The notes: a model not told the origin generated them from the letters alone. A DNA stretch of 64,000 bases from Betaproteobacteria bacterium (GCA_028292435.1 JAQGMI010000135.1:1-64000); one strand, 5' to 3'; positions 1 to 9,330 are shown, numbered from the stretch's first letter. A program made the numbers and translations.

Positions 1-1830
1 CACTGGTTGCCGTAATGTCGATCGCGCCATTGCCGACCGTCGCTGAAGCCGCTGCCAGCGCTGCGGCAGAGTCGGCGATGCTGTAGCTCGTGCTGCCGCT
101 GTTGGTGAAGGCATCGATCGCGGTGGCTTGCGCTACCGTCGCCGCATTGGTTGCCGTAAGGTTGATCGCGCCATTGCCCACCGACGCTGAAGCCGCTGCC
201 AGTGCCGCCGCGGAGTCGGCGATGCTGTAGCTCGTGCTGCCGCTGTTGGTGAAGGCGTCGATAGCCGTCGCTTGCGCCACCGTTGCCGCATTGGTAGCGG
301 TGAGGTTGATTGCACCGTTACCTACTGACGCTGCTGCAACTGCAAGCGCCGCTGCGGTGTCCGACACGCTGTAACTCATAGCGGCATGGTCGGCGATCAG
401 CAAAGTACTCGCGTCGACGACCGACAAAAGAGGAACATCACTCACCGCGACAGCGTTCGCGCCGCTGATGATTGCGGCGGGCGCGCCCAGCAAATTCGCC
501 GCCGTGTCGGACAGTGCATAACTCATGACAGCATGGTCGACATTCAGCAGCGTGATGGCATTAGCTATCGACAAGGTCGGCACATCAGTGATTGAGACTG
601 CGTTCGCGCCGCTGATGATCCCCGCGTTCGCCGCCAGCAGATTGGCGGCCGTGTCGGCCAGGTTGTAGCTCATGGTGGCATGATCCACATTGAGCAGCGT
701 GTTGGCATCAGCCACCGATACAGTCGGCACGCCGGTAACCGCCACCGCGCTCGCGCCGGCGATAAGCGCGGCGGGCGCCGCAAGCAGATTGGCCGCCGTG
801 TCGGCGAGCGCATAACTCAGCGTGCCGCTGTTGGCGAATGAATCGATTGCGGCCGCCTGTGCGACCGTCGCGGGGCTGGTCACGGTGATATTGATTGCAC
901 CATCGCCGACCATGACAGAAGCCGCCGCGAGGTTGCCCGCAGTATCAGCAAGGCTGTAGCTCTTGATGCCGCTGTTCGTGAACAAATCGAACACGCCGGC
1001 CTGCGCAACCGTCGCCGCACTGGTTGCTGTGAGATCGACTGCACCGTGAGCCACGGCTGCATTGGCCGCAGCGAGCGCCGCCGCCGTATCGGCGATGCTG
1101 TAGGTCGTCGTCCCGCTATTGGTGAAACCATCGATCACGGTGGCCTGCGCCACCGTAGCAAGTCCTGTCGCCGTGATGCTCGTAGCATGATTAGCCACGA
1201 CCGCCGCGGCCCCGGCGACTGCTGCCGCGGTATCCGCAATGCTGTAGCTGGTGGCGCCGGGATTGGTAAAACCATCGATGACAGTGGCCTGAGCAACTGT
1301 CGCAACGCCGGTGGCCGTGAGGTTGGTTGCCGCGTTGGCCACGCCCGGGGTTGCCGCCGCGATCGCCGCAGCGGTATCTGAAATGCTGTAGCTCGAACCG
1401 CCGCTGTTGGTGAACGCATGAATCGCAGTAGCCTGCGTGACGGTCGCGAAATCGGTGACGATGATGGTGGTCGCACCATTGCCGACCGATGCCGCCGCCG
1501 CGGCGATCGCCGCAGCGGTGTCGGCAATGCTGTAACTGGTCGTGCCGGTGTTGATGAATGCGTCGATCACCGTCGCCTGGGCGACTGTCGCCGGCGTGGT
1601 CGCTGCGAGATTGGTTGAACCGTTGCCCACTGATGCGCTGAGGCCGGCGAGGTTTGCGGCCGAGTCGGTCACGCTGTAGCTCATGTGGGCATTGAGCGCT
1701 TGCAGCGCATTGGCATTGGCCGCCGAGAGCACGGGCTGGTTGCTCACCGTGATGCCGCCCGTAGCGGCGGTCGTCAGCGCTGGAGTTGCCGCCAGCAGGT
1801 TCGCTGCGGTGTCGAACAAGCTGTAGCTTA
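1..1830 (-). repeat. 144-bp tandem repeats encoding 48-residue units
   Basis: The SYSIADT-type motif recurs every 144 bp. For example, the same gatgctgtagctcgtgctgc string starts at 77 and again at 221. There are two subtypes. One ends in TVAQAT-IDAFTNSG. The other, near 370-830, has LLNVDHATMSY. The two units nearest the left edge are roughly 90% identical in DNA by eye, while units closer to the N-terminus have diverged, which suggests recent duplication toward the missing part of the gene. Confidence 0.9.
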
Positions 1831-3130
1831 AAGCTGGATTGGCGGCGTGATAGACCTGAGCTTCAGCGACCGTCAGCACATTCAGCATGGCATGTTGAAT
1901 TTGCGAAATCGCCGCGATGTTCGCGCTGCCGGCGATCGCGGACGTCACCGCCTGCATATTCGCAATCTGAGCGAATGTCAGCGCGCCGCCGGCACCGGTA
2001 TTGATCAGGTTCAGGTCGGTCAGGGAGGTAAAGTTGACGACATGACCCGATGCGACCAGGCCCACGATCGATTGCATCACTTTGGTTCCGCCGCCGGCAC
2101 TGTATTTCTCGGCGAGCGTCGCGAGTGCGGCAACTTCGGCGGATATTTTTTCGACCACGAGTGCCGCCGCGTCGACAGCGGCCAGCGGATCGTAGGTCGT
2201 CAGCGTGACGTTGGGCAGCAGCAGTTTCGCTTCGATTGCGGTCTGCGCCGCAGCTGCGCTGCCGCCGTTCGAATAAACGAACATCTGCATGAGTGTCGTC
2301 AGCGGTGTGATGACAGTGCTGCCCGCCGGCGCCATGAGGACCAGCGTATTGGGAAGTCCGGTGTCGATGTTGGTGCCGCCAACAGCGATGAGCGCGCCCT
2401 GCAGCAAAATGACGCCGTTGAAATTGCCGGTATTGTTGGTGACGAGTCCGGTGTCTTCACCGGCGTCTGCCTTGCCGTTGCCGTTGACATCGACGCTGAT
2501 CTTGGCACCGCTCACATAACCGTCGAGCACGATGCCGTGGCTCGCCGCCGGCGCAGCCGCAGGCGCGGCGGCTGCGGGTGCACTGCTTGCTCCACCACCG
2601 CCGCCATGACCCCCGCCGGCGGCGACGCCGATGCCGGCGAGTGCGAGCAACGGCAACGCCAGAGCGCCCACGCCGCTGGTCATCGCGACCGATTCGGTCC
2701 CGCTACCGCCCGCGGATGGCGTTTCGGCCGATTGCCCTGCGGCGCCGAGTGCGGCCCGATCAGCGGCCGCAGCTGCTTGTCCGGAGCTCGGTGATGTCGT
2801 CGATGCGTTATCGGCGCTGGTACCTGCCGCCCCGTCGTTCGCGGACGCTGTGTTCTTTTTCGTATCGGCTGCGTCGGCTACCATGATGCCCGCCTGCGCC
2901 AGCAATACCGGCGCCGAATCGGCGTCGGCTACAACGTCCACCGCTGTCTCCTGGCCGTCGGCAACAACCGGATCGTCCTTGGTTCTATTTCTCGAAGCAT
3001 TGCGCTGCGCTTTCGCTGCCGGTGAAACGGCCAAAGCGCCACCGCCCGCGGTGACTGCCGCGTCGATTGGATCGGCTATTTTCTGGTCTGCGGGGTTGGC
3101 GTTTTTTGCGGGTGATTTCTTTGCGCTCAT
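1..3130 (-). CDS. Large repetitive surface protein, N-terminal part (runs off the left edge)
   Basis: The frame is open from an ATG at 3130 (AGAGAGG about ten bases upstream) to the window edge, giving about 1043 residues of an incomplete protein. There is no Sec signal peptide; the protein begins MSAKKSPAKNANPADQK. Residues 1-150 are Ala/Ser/Asp-rich and of low complexity. A hydrophobic stretch and a Gly/His/Ala-rich linker follow near residues 155-195. Near residues 200-240 there is a Ca-type surface-domain motif with DVNGNGKADAGEDTG. From about residue 434 onward there are some twelve to thirteen repeats of 48 residues containing SYSIADTAAA and TVAQATAIDAFTNSG. This architecture fits a secreted adhesin or matrix protein of the beta-strand-repeat type. 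The lack of a signal peptide suits type I secretion, and such a system lies at 48088-52627, but the pairing is inferred. The C-terminus, where a secretion signal would sit, is outside the window. Confidence 0.8.
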   Translation of the reverse strand, partial: MSAKKSPAKNANPADQKIADPIDAAVTAGGGALAVSPAAKAQRNASRNRTKDDPVVADGQETAVDVVADADSAPVLLAQAGIMVADAADTKKNTASANDGAAGTSADNASTTSPSSGQAAAAADRAALGAAGQSAETPSAGGSGTESVAMTSGVGALALPLLALAGIGVAAGGGHGGGGGASSAPAAAAPAAAPAASHGIVLDGYVSGAKISVDVNGNGKADAGEDTGLVTNNTGNFNGVILLQGALIAVGGTNIDTGLPNTLVLMAPAGSTVITPLTTLMQMFVYSNGGSAAAAQTAIEAKLLLPNVTLTTYDPLAAVDAAALVVEKISAEVAALATLAEKYSAGGGTKVMQSIVGLVASGHVVNFTSLTDLNLINTGAGGALTFAQIANMQAVTSAIAGSANIAAISQIQHAMLNVLTVAEAQVYHAANPALSYSLFDTAANLLAATPALTTAATGGITVSNQPVLSAANANALQALNAHMSYSVTDSAANLAGLSASVGNGSTNLAATTPATVAQATVIDAFINTGTTSYSIADTAAAIAAAAASVGNGATTIIVTDFATVTQATAIHAFTNSGGSSYSISDTAAAIAAATPGVANAATNLTATGVATVAQATVIDGFTNPGATSYSIADTAAAVAGAAAVVANHATSITATGLATVAQATVIDGFTNSGTTTYSIADTAAALAAANAAVAHGAVDLTATSAATVAQAGVFDLFTNSGIKSYSLADTAGNLAAASVMVGDGAINITVTSPATVAQAAAIDSFANSGTLSYALADTAANLLAAPAALIAGASAVAVTGVPTVSVADANTLLNVDHATMSYNLADTAANLLAANAGIISGANAVSITDVPTLSIANAITLLNVDHAVMSYALSDTAANLLGAPAAIISGANAVAVSDVPLLSVVDASTLLIADHAAMSYSVSDTAAALAVAAASVGNGAINLTATNAATVAQATAIDAFTNSGSTSYSIADSAAALAAASASVGNGAINLTATNAATVAQATAIDAFTNSGSTSYSIADSAAALAAASATVGNGAIDITATS

Positions 3131-3479
3131 GTTCGTTGCCTCTCTCTAACGTTGCAGCGGTTTAATCGGTAAGCGGTGCCTGCACGCATTCACGTTCAGT
3201 GAAAATGCGCGAAGCACTTGGTCGATTCGATCGGCGTTTCAGGACTAGCCAATGGAAATCCCCACTCCCGCGGAAAAATACAATCGGAGAATAATTTTTA
3301 CGTTTGCGAAAAACACTGATGAGAAGGCTGTATTTGCGGTGCCCCCTGACCCCGCTTCGGCGGCGGGATTTCATGTAGGATTTGCATGGCGGGCGCCCGT
3401 GTTCAATCGCACGCGCGACGATTCACCGCTCAGTGCAAACTCGACGCCGGCGCAGATCCCCGGTGGGCGAATCGCAGTT
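3131..3479. other. Intergenic region upstream of the repeat protein
   Basis: No convincing gene is seen in these 349 bases. An AT-rich patch at about 3281-3305 could hold the promoter of the minus-strand repeat protein, but no sigma54-type or clear sigma70-type element was recognised. Confidence 0.4.
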
Positions 3480-4550
3480 TCAGTGCTCGCAGCTGTTCAA
3501 AAAGCTGCTGATCTTTTCGGAGCTGGGTCCTGCGGTGTCGATCGTGAAACCGGCGCGCGCCGGTGAATTGGCGAGGCGCGCCGAGTAGCCGACATTGACC
3601 GCATTCGCCAGCCGTTGAATCTGCCCTGCGCTCAACGCAAATTCCGCAGTCACCAAGTTATCGTGGAGGGTGACGCGCGCCAGCGGCTCGCCCAGCGGCA
3701 GATAACCGTTGCCAAACCCGATCGAGTGTTCGCTGCCCGGATCCTGCACGGCATCGGCGTTATCGCCCGCGTCGAAGCGCACCTGGAATATCGCCTGGCG
3801 CTCGCGGCACGACAGCACGATTTCGCCCGTGCCAAGCCACGTTTGCTGCGCAGCTTTGAGGTAGGTGATGCCCGCGAGCGAATCGAATGACCACTCGGGG
3901 GTCAGCCGTCCGTGATTCACCACGCGCAGCTTTTCCAGTTCGGGTTGCGGCAGAACGAGGATTTGATCCTTGCCGACTCTCGACATACGGTCGAACAAGC
4001 CGACATCGATCTGCATCTCACGAATGAAATTCACGATCGCCGCCGAGGCTATCTGCACTTGGTCCGCATCGGTGTCCGCCGACGAACCGGCCGAGAAGCG
4101 GTGCACGCCGATCTTTGACGGCGGCGCATAAAATCGGTACTTGCCGCCGATGAACGCAAATACGCAGGCGCTGTAACACATGCCTGGCGATGCCGTCGAC
4201 GCACGGTCATCCTGTTTTCCGATGTGGGTCGAAAACCCATGTTGCCTGATCACGCGGCCAAGCTCGATACCTTCCCACAATGCGCCGCCCTGCGAATTAA
4301 AAAATACGGACGCAAGGCGAATCTGCCGTCGCGCGATTTCGTCGCGGAATCTTTCGGCGGCAGCTTCGTCTATGCGGCCATCAAGAAAGATGGTCCAGCG
4401 CTCGTCGTTTGCACGCCGTGCCGAAACCCGGGAATCCGGCTCGACGAAATCCATCGCCAGCGATTCATCGCGCGTAGCGCCCAGCGCGGTCCCGGTGCAG
4501 CAGCCAGACGCGAGTGCGAAAAGTATGACGACTATCCGGCCAGCGTTCAC
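3480..4550 (-). CDS. Periplasmic ClpP/crotonase-fold protein (COG3904-like)
   Basis: The product is 356 residues with a GTG start at 4550. Residues 1-24 form a signal peptide with a Cys pair (ALASGCCTG), so a lipoprotein is possible. The core resembles exported ClpP/SppA-fold proteins. FFNSQGGAL near residues 83-91 matches the oxyanion-type glycine turn. GMCYSACVFAFIGG places a candidate nucleophile at Ser127, and IGVHRF supplies His149. The C-terminal 150 residues, which contain two further Cys, are not recognised. It is the last gene of the copper/cytochrome cluster, 13 bp after the Sco gene, so it is probably cotranscribed. A role in periplasmic proteolysis is inferred; many members of this family have no known substrate. 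Confidence 0.7.
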   Translation of the reverse strand: MNAGRIVVILFALASGCCTGTALGATRDESLAMDFVEPDSRVSARRANDERWTIFLDGRIDEAAAERFRDEIARRQIRLASVFFNSQGGALWEGIELGRVIRQHGFSTHIGKQDDRASTASPGMCYSACVFAFIGGKYRFYAPPSKIGVHRFSAGSSADTDADQVQIASAAIVNFIREMQIDVGLFDRMSRVGKDQILVLPQPELEKLRVVNHGRLTPEWSFDSLAGITYLKAAQQTWLGTGEIVLSCRERQAIFQVRFDAGDNADAVQDPGSEHSIGFGNGYLPLGEPLARVTLHDNLVTAEFALSAGQIQRLANAVNVGYSARLANSPARAGFTIDTAGPSSEKISSFLNSCEH

Positions 4551-4563
4551 ACCGGCCCCGCCG

Positions 4564-5241
4564 CTAAGCGCTGCCTTTAATGAGCTTGCGATACTCCTGC
4601 ATCAACTCGTCAGGCGTGACGAAGCCGTCCATGCGCACCCATGGCTTGCCCGGCGCCGCGCGCATGAAAGTGACCGGAAAATGGTTCATCTTGTCGCCGC
4701 GATAAACGTCAAACGCTTTCTGCATGGTGATGCTGGCGGCCACCGTTCCGGTGTAGTGCTGCCACTGCGGGCTGGCGTTGTACTTTTTTGCGTACTCGGT
4801 CATCCGTTTCGGCGTGTCGAATTCGGGATCGATCGAAATCGACACCATGTTCACCTTGTCGCGCTCCTTGCCGAGCTTGTCCTGAAACTGCGAAAACACA
4901 TGGCTGGTTACCGGGCAGATCGACGTGCACGACGTAAAAACAAAATCGAGCAACACGGGACGCCCGTCGTCGAGCACGCCTGGGAAGGCGACCCGGGCGC
5001 CGTCCTCACGCACCAGCGTCACCGGCGGTACTTTATACGGCACTTCAGTGCGCCGGATGCCCGCGGGAACCGGTTCGTGATGATGCTGGTGAGCATCGCT
5101 TTCCATGCCTTTGGCATCGTGCGCATGTGCCTCCTTGCTGGCGGCTGCCGCCAGAACGACCGGGACAGAACCGGCGCCGATTGCGGCGGCGAAAGCGCCT
5201 AATACCCGGCGGCGGGAAAACTTCATTGGATTTTGGCTCAT
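4564..5241 (-). CDS. sco: Sco1/SenC family copper chaperone
   Basis: The ATG at 5241 is chosen because GGAG lies six bases upstream; the frame is open further to 5277. This gives 225 residues. A twin-arginine-like signal (SRRRVLGAFAAA) is followed by a His-rich stretch (DAHQHHHEP). The thioredoxin-fold Sco signature is intact. FTSCTSICPV carries the copper-binding CxxxC (Cys105, Cys109), and MNHFPVTF supplies the third ligand His187. Sco proteins deliver copper to, or reduce, the CuA site of cytochrome oxidase and other cuproproteins. Here the gene sits in a cluster with multicopper-oxidase-like proteins, so loading of those enzymes is a reasonable alternative job. Confidence 0.93.
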   Translation of the reverse strand: MSQNPMKFSRRRVLGAFAAAIGAGSVPVVLAAAASKEAHAHDAKGMESDAHQHHHEPVPAGIRRTEVPYKVPPVTLVREDGARVAFPGVLDDGRPVLLDFVFTSCTSICPVTSHVFSQFQDKLGKERDKVNMVSISIDPEFDTPKRMTEYAKKYNASPQWQHYTGTVAASITMQKAFDVYRGDKMNHFPVTFMRAAPGKPWVRMDGFVTPDELMQEYRKLIKGSA

Positions 5242-5349
5242 GCGAGGCTCCGTAACAGTAGGCGAATCGATGACCACCTTATTGGCGCCGCACGCCGGTG
5301 TCAGTAAGGCAGAACCCTCATTTGCGGTGCTAAAACCGCTGCGTTGCGC

Positions 5350-7083
5350 TCATGGCGTAGTCCAGTTGCCGAGCGCGACCACGCGCGTGCCCGCCGGTTC
5401 GGCAAAGCGGACCATGTAGCCGCCTTTCGATGCAAACGGCTGACCTGCTGCAAGCGTAAGCCGCGGATAGTAGCCGGTCACGATGCGGCGCTCGATCATG
5501 TCCTGCATGCGTTCGATCAGATATTCGGGCACAAAGGTATCCACCATATGGCCGACCGTCTCGGCAAGCAGACCGCACGCGAGAAAGGTGTCGGCCTGAA
5601 CTTGATCAGCCACGACCGCAATCTTGCGCACCGCGAACCAGCCATAGGCGTAATCAACGCGGTAACGCCGCTTTTCCGGCAGATCGACCGGATAAGCCAC
5701 GTGCATCCGCTCGCGCCAATTTGCTGGCAGCGGCGAGCGCTCGAGTCCGCCCATCAGCCCCGACATGTATGCAGAGGCGGTTACTGGCTGCGAATTGCCG
5801 AGCGCTGCAATGTCTTGCGGGCGCAGCCACAGCACGATTGCATCGGTGGCTGCCGTTTTGCCGAGCGCAGCGCTGACGTTTTCCCCGGGCTCAAGCACGC
5901 GGCTCGTCACCGGAATGTTATAGCGCTTGAGTGCCGCGGCAAATGCCGTCGCGGCCGATGCTCCTATGTCACCGGCGCGATAAATCTGCTTGACTGCCTT
6001 TATCCGCTCGCGATCAGGCGCCTCGCCTATCGTGTTCGCAATCAGTTCCGCCTCGAGCAACACGCCTCGCGAAAAATAAAGCGAATAGAAACCGCCGTCA
6101 GCCTCGACCGGCACATCGACATTCGGAAACAGGCATGGCACCGCCGCCTCTTCGCAAAATGCGTGGACCGGCTGCCAGGTTTTACCGCCGATGCCCGACA
6201 CCACCGCAAAAACCGGCTCGGCGGACATATAACGCCTGAGTTGTGCCTGCCACGTTGATTCCGGGCCGGTCAGCTCCCATACGTGCAATTCCCAGCGGCG
6301 GTTCACCATGAACATTACTTTGCTGAACGCGGTTTTGTTGGAGGATCTCAAGCGCGGCGTTGCGCCGAGCTGGCGCGCATTTTTGTCGGCGAAGTATTTC
6401 TCCATCACATCGAGCATGCCGCGGCGTTTCACCGGGTCCGCATCCGGCGTAATGATCGTCGCGAAGTGCAACACGGCATCGGTGACGCCGCGTACCTTGC
6501 GCTGGTCGCGCTGCTTCAGCCAGCCGATGAGCGATGCCATGTCGCCGTCATTCAACGCGAAGCGCGGCATCAGGTAGTTCATCGGCCGGCCGTCGGAATC
6601 GAGACCGTCGCGAATCGCCCTCGCGAGTGTCGCCTCGGTATAAGGATTACGATCGCCGCGCATGCTTTGGACGTACGGCACGTTCATGTCGTCCGTATTC
6701 GGCGCGCGCGGATTGAAAAGATAGCGGCCGGTAATCGGTGGGATCATGATGCCGCCCTCTTTCGAACCCAGCCCGCTGCGACGGTGACAATTGACGCACG
6801 CGGCCGCCGCGCCTTGCATTCGCATGCCCGCCTCGCGCGTCCCCTCGAGCGGTTCACCTGCGCCTAATATGCCATGCCGGTAAATCGACTCGCCCGCACT
6901 CGACGGCCTGTCAGCGGCAGCCGCGACCGTCGGCGCGAGCAGCGCTGTGAGCAGCACACTCAATGCGAGTGTCCGCAATATAGACGGCCGTGAGCGAATG
7001 AGGTCGCGAACGAGGCGCTTTGGACGACCGTAAATTCGCTCGACAGTCATTACGAGGCCTGAATCTCGTTTGCGAATCCGCAC
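5350..7083 (-). CDS. Cytochrome c fused to a periplasmic binding-protein-like domain
   Basis: The product is up to 577 residues; an internal ATG at 7050 is an alternative start. A signal or anchor segment covers about residues 35-58. Residues 60-200 form a class I cytochrome c domain with the heme motif CVNCH (96-100), and the Met in YLMPRF is a likely distal ligand. Residues about 205-555 resemble a type I periplasmic ligand-binding fold, as in ABC amino-acid receptors. Supporting segments are FAVVSGIGGKTW, CLFPNVDVPV and IVLWLRPQDIAALG. It lies between the LolA-like pair and Sco and is probably in the same transcript. It may carry electrons to or from the multicopper proteins; the ligand of the second domain cannot be told from sequence. 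Confidence 0.8.
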   Translation of the reverse strand: MRIRKRDSGLVMTVERIYGRPKRLVRDLIRSRPSILRTLALSVLLTALLAPTVAAAADRPSSAGESIYRHGILGAGEPLEGTREAGMRMQGAAAACVNCHRRSGLGSKEGGIMIPPITGRYLFNPRAPNTDDMNVPYVQSMRGDRNPYTEATLARAIRDGLDSDGRPMNYLMPRFALNDGDMASLIGWLKQRDQRKVRGVTDAVLHFATIITPDADPVKRRGMLDVMEKYFADKNARQLGATPRLRSSNKTAFSKVMFMVNRRWELHVWELTGPESTWQAQLRRYMSAEPVFAVVSGIGGKTWQPVHAFCEEAAVPCLFPNVDVPVEADGGFYSLYFSRGVLLEAELIANTIGEAPDRERIKAVKQIYRAGDIGASAATAFAAALKRYNIPVTSRVLEPGENVSAALGKTAATDAIVLWLRPQDIAALGNSQPVTASAYMSGLMGGLERSPLPANWRERMHVAYPVDLPEKRRYRVDYAYGWFAVRKIAVVADQVQADTFLACGLLAETVGHMVDTFVPEYLIERMQDMIERRIVTGYYPRLTLAAGQPFASKGGYMVRFAEPAGTRVVALGNWTTP

Positions 7084-7104
7084 AGACCGGTCGGCGCCGG
7101 CGAG

Positions 7105-7983
7105 TTACTGCGCCGGACGGCCGCTGGGTCCCGCGGGCGGTGGCGAGGTGGTGTCGATTGAAACCGCATGACGCCGTATTGGCGTGCTGGGTTTGGCGAA
7201 CGTGCGCGCATCGAGCGGCGGATTGAGCGCGACCTTTTCAATCACGAGCTTTTCCATCGGCGCACCGCCGGCGGTACCCGTTTCGATCACCGTCGGTATC
7301 TGCAGCCCCTCCACATTCTGGTAGTTGCGGTAGAACACTGAAACCGTCAATGTCTGGCCGATGCGCGAGCGAACTTCGCGCTCCGATTTCATCTCGAGAA
7401 AAGTCTCGGCATCGATCCACACATGGCGGTGGGCGCCGGAGGGCAGCGTCACATAGAGGCGGTAGGCTTTGCGGCCTTCCAGTTCATCGACATCGTCAAG
7501 CTTGATGGCGACGCCTTTCGCCACTGCATCGATCAGCGGGCCGTCGATGACCTGTCCGTCCTTGGCGAAACTGACTTCGTCCTCCGAGTAAGGCTGCACA
7601 TCGGGCGGCTTGCCCGCCTGCGCCGGGCGCATTTTCCATCCGCGGCTGCCGTCAAACACGCGCGCGGATAAATGGTCGTTGGCCATGATTTCGAAGCGCG
7701 TCTTGTTCGGACGCTTCTGCTCGAGAACAAAAGGCAAGCCCGGCGGCGGCGCTTTGGCGCCTTCGGCGTGTCCGACCCACACCATCGTGTCGATCTTGCG
7801 CCACGCTTCGAGGCCGCCTCTTGCCTCGACGTGCTTATCGATGATTTGCGCCGCCGTCAGCGCGATCTTCGAAGCCGGCTGCCTGGCCGGCTGTTTTGCC
7901 GGTTGCTTCGCGGCGATGGCGCCTGCCGAGAAAAATCCGGCTAACGCCCACACGGCGAGTAACTTTATCGCCCGGCTGTTCAT
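7105..7983 (-). CDS. LolA-like outer-membrane lipoprotein-sorting family protein, copy 2
   Basis: The product is 292 residues. Residues 1-24 form a signal peptide, followed by a short KQPAKQPARQPA repeat. The mature part starts with LTAAQIIDKHVEARGGLEAW, a motif common in exported LolA-fold proteins annotated as outer-membrane lipoprotein-sorting. It continues with alternating beta segments such as TRFEIMANDHLSARVFDGSRG and HVWIDAETFLEMKSE. Its start overlaps the stop of the upstream paralogue by 4 bp (ATGA), so the two are translationally coupled. It has a longer Pro-rich C-terminal tail than its paralogue. True lipoprotein carriage is not shown; this family is usually of unknown function. 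Confidence 0.75.
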   Translation of the reverse strand: MNSRAIKLLAVWALAGFFSAGAIAAKQPAKQPARQPASKIALTAAQIIDKHVEARGGLEAWRKIDTMVWVGHAEGAKAPPPGLPFVLEQKRPNKTRFEIMANDHLSARVFDGSRGWKMRPAQAGKPPDVQPYSEDEVSFAKDGQVIDGPLIDAVAKGVAIKLDDVDELEGRKAYRLYVTLPSGAHRHVWIDAETFLEMKSEREVRSRIGQTLTVSVFYRNYQNVEGLQIPTVIETGTAGGAPMEKLVIEKVALNPPLDARTFAKPSTPIRRHAVSIDTTSPPPAGPSGRPAQ

Positions 7984-8765
7984 TGCGTCGACGTCTTGAC
8001 CAGGGCGAGCTGCGGCCTGACAAACAGCGCATCGTCGAGCGGCGTGCTGATGGCGACGCGCTCGATCGTCATCTTGTGGCTGGGTTTCATTCCCTCCACG
8101 ACGGTTTCCAGCACACGCGGCACGGTCAGGCCGTTTTCACGCTTGTAATCGCGAAAGTAGACGGCAACCTTACGCATCTTGCCGTCCATTTTCCGCGGCT
8201 CGCCGTCGATTTTTGCTTCGAGAAAATTCTTGGCGTCGATCCAGACATTGCGTACCTCTCCGTTGCTTAAAGTCAGCTTGAGCTTGTACGTCGGGCGTCC
8301 CTCGATCTGTTCGATGCCGGCGGCTTCGACTTTGGTTCCCTTCTTCTCGTAGTCGATGAGCGGCCCATCGAGTTCGGCCCAGCTTGCCGCGGCTTTCGCT
8401 TCGGCCGGCGTAAACGGCACGACCTCATCGCGGCCGAGGAAAGGCCTCACCTTCCAGCCCTGCGCGCCGTCGTACACCTGTACCGCTTTTTGATCCTGGA
8501 AATTTATTTCGAGGCGACTTTTATGCGGCCGCTTCATCTGCATGACGAACGGCAGCTCGACGTTTTTTTTGCCGCCGGCATCCAGCTGGCCGGATAATGT
8601 CAGCGTGGTTGCGGCGCGCCACGCCTGCAGTCCGCCGCGCGCCGCCACGTTTTTCTCGATGATCTGACCGGCCGTCAATGCGGCGGCAGGTGCAGCGTCA
8701 GTGGGTTCCGCAGCCGAAGCCGCGATCGAAACGAGACCGAACACCAGCATGGAAAATCGCATCAT
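7980..8765 (-). CDS. LolA-like outer-membrane lipoprotein-sorting family protein, copy 1
   Basis: The product is 261 residues with signal peptide MMRFSMLVFGLVSIAASA. It is clearly a paralogue of the next gene. Shared landmarks are LTAGQIIEKNVAARGGLQAW near the N-terminus, the GW-K-RP turn, DGPLID, NVWIDAKNFLEAK, VYFRDYK and the closing VAISTPLDDALF. A tandem duplication is the simplest explanation. It lies 43 bp downstream of the preceding gene and overlaps the following one, so it is part of the long minus-strand transcript. It is expected in the periplasm, binding something hydrophobic in a LolA/LolB-type half barrel, but the ligand is not known. Confidence 0.75.
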   Translation of the reverse strand: MMRFSMLVFGLVSIAASAAEPTDAAPAAALTAGQIIEKNVAARGGLQAWRAATTLTLSGQLDAGGKKNVELPFVMQMKRPHKSRLEINFQDQKAVQVYDGAQGWKVRPFLGRDEVVPFTPAEAKAAASWAELDGPLIDYEKKGTKVEAAGIEQIEGRPTYKLKLTLSNGEVRNVWIDAKNFLEAKIDGEPRKMDGKMRKVAVYFRDYKRENGLTVPRVLETVVEGMKPSHKMTIERVAISTPLDDALFVRPQLALVKTSTQ

Positions 8766-8808
8766 GAATGTACTCCCCTTCGGTTAAAGCCGCGCAAACG
8801 CCGGCGTG

Positions 8809-9330
8809 TTACTCGACCATCAGTCCTTCGGCGCGGAAATTTCCGATCAGCACATCGACGCGATCGCCGGCCTTGATCAGATTTCCCTTGTTTGAAAACA
8901 CCATCCAGTACTCCTGCCCTTTAATCGCCTTGCCCGACTGGCGCAGCTGGCCGATCTTGTCCATCACCGGAATCTGCAAAACCGCCTTCGTGCGTTGGCC
9001 GATCAGATGCGGCGTCGCGTTTTTGTCGACGAGGACCTTGGCACGCTCCGGATCGGTCACGCGGTAACTGAACCGGATCAGGTTGCCCGATGCAGTGCGG
9101 CTCACTTTTAAACCGTCGACGCCCCACACGCTTTGATAAAGATTTTTTGCGTGCTTCGAGGTTTTTGCCGGACGATAAGGCGAGCTTTTGCGGCTTGCCG
9201 GCGGCGTAGCGGCAGACGCGACGCCTTCTTCAGTTGGCTGCGCATGCACTGCGCACGCGAAGCTGCCGCCCGCCAGCAGTCCTGCAAGCAACACGATTCC
9301 CTTGCCCGCTCGTCCCCTTCTATCGGTCAT
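8809..9330 (-). CDS. Conserved secreted protein of unknown function
   Basis: The frame is open from 9666, but the ATG at 9330 is preferred. It has GGAAA about eight bases upstream and starts a proper signal peptide (GIVLLAGLLAGGSFACAVHA). This gives 173 residues. The mature part has a 40-residue basic, Ser/Pro-rich linker. A conserved globular block follows from about residue 65 to the end, with VWGVDGLKV, IRFSYRVTDPERAKVLVDK, YWMVFSNKGNLIKAGDRVDV and GLMVE. I have the impression of a widespread exported family without an assigned role. Its place between the giant copper-type protein and the LolA-like pair suggests an assembly or envelope role. Confidence 0.65.
   Translation of the reverse strand: MTDRRGRAGKGIVLLAGLLAGGSFACAVHAQPTEEGVASAATPPASRKSSPYRPAKTSKHAKNLYQSVWGVDGLKVSRTASGNLIRFSYRVTDPERAKVLVDKNATPHLIGQRTKAVLQIPVMDKIGQLRQSGKAIKGQEYWMVFSNKGNLIKAGDRVDVLIGNFRAEGLMVE

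Noticed and set aside
1..1830. The tandem repeats as a CRISPR array or non-coding satellite
   Set aside because: The 144-base period keeps an open frame throughout and the units encode a regular 48-residue pattern; there are no spacers.
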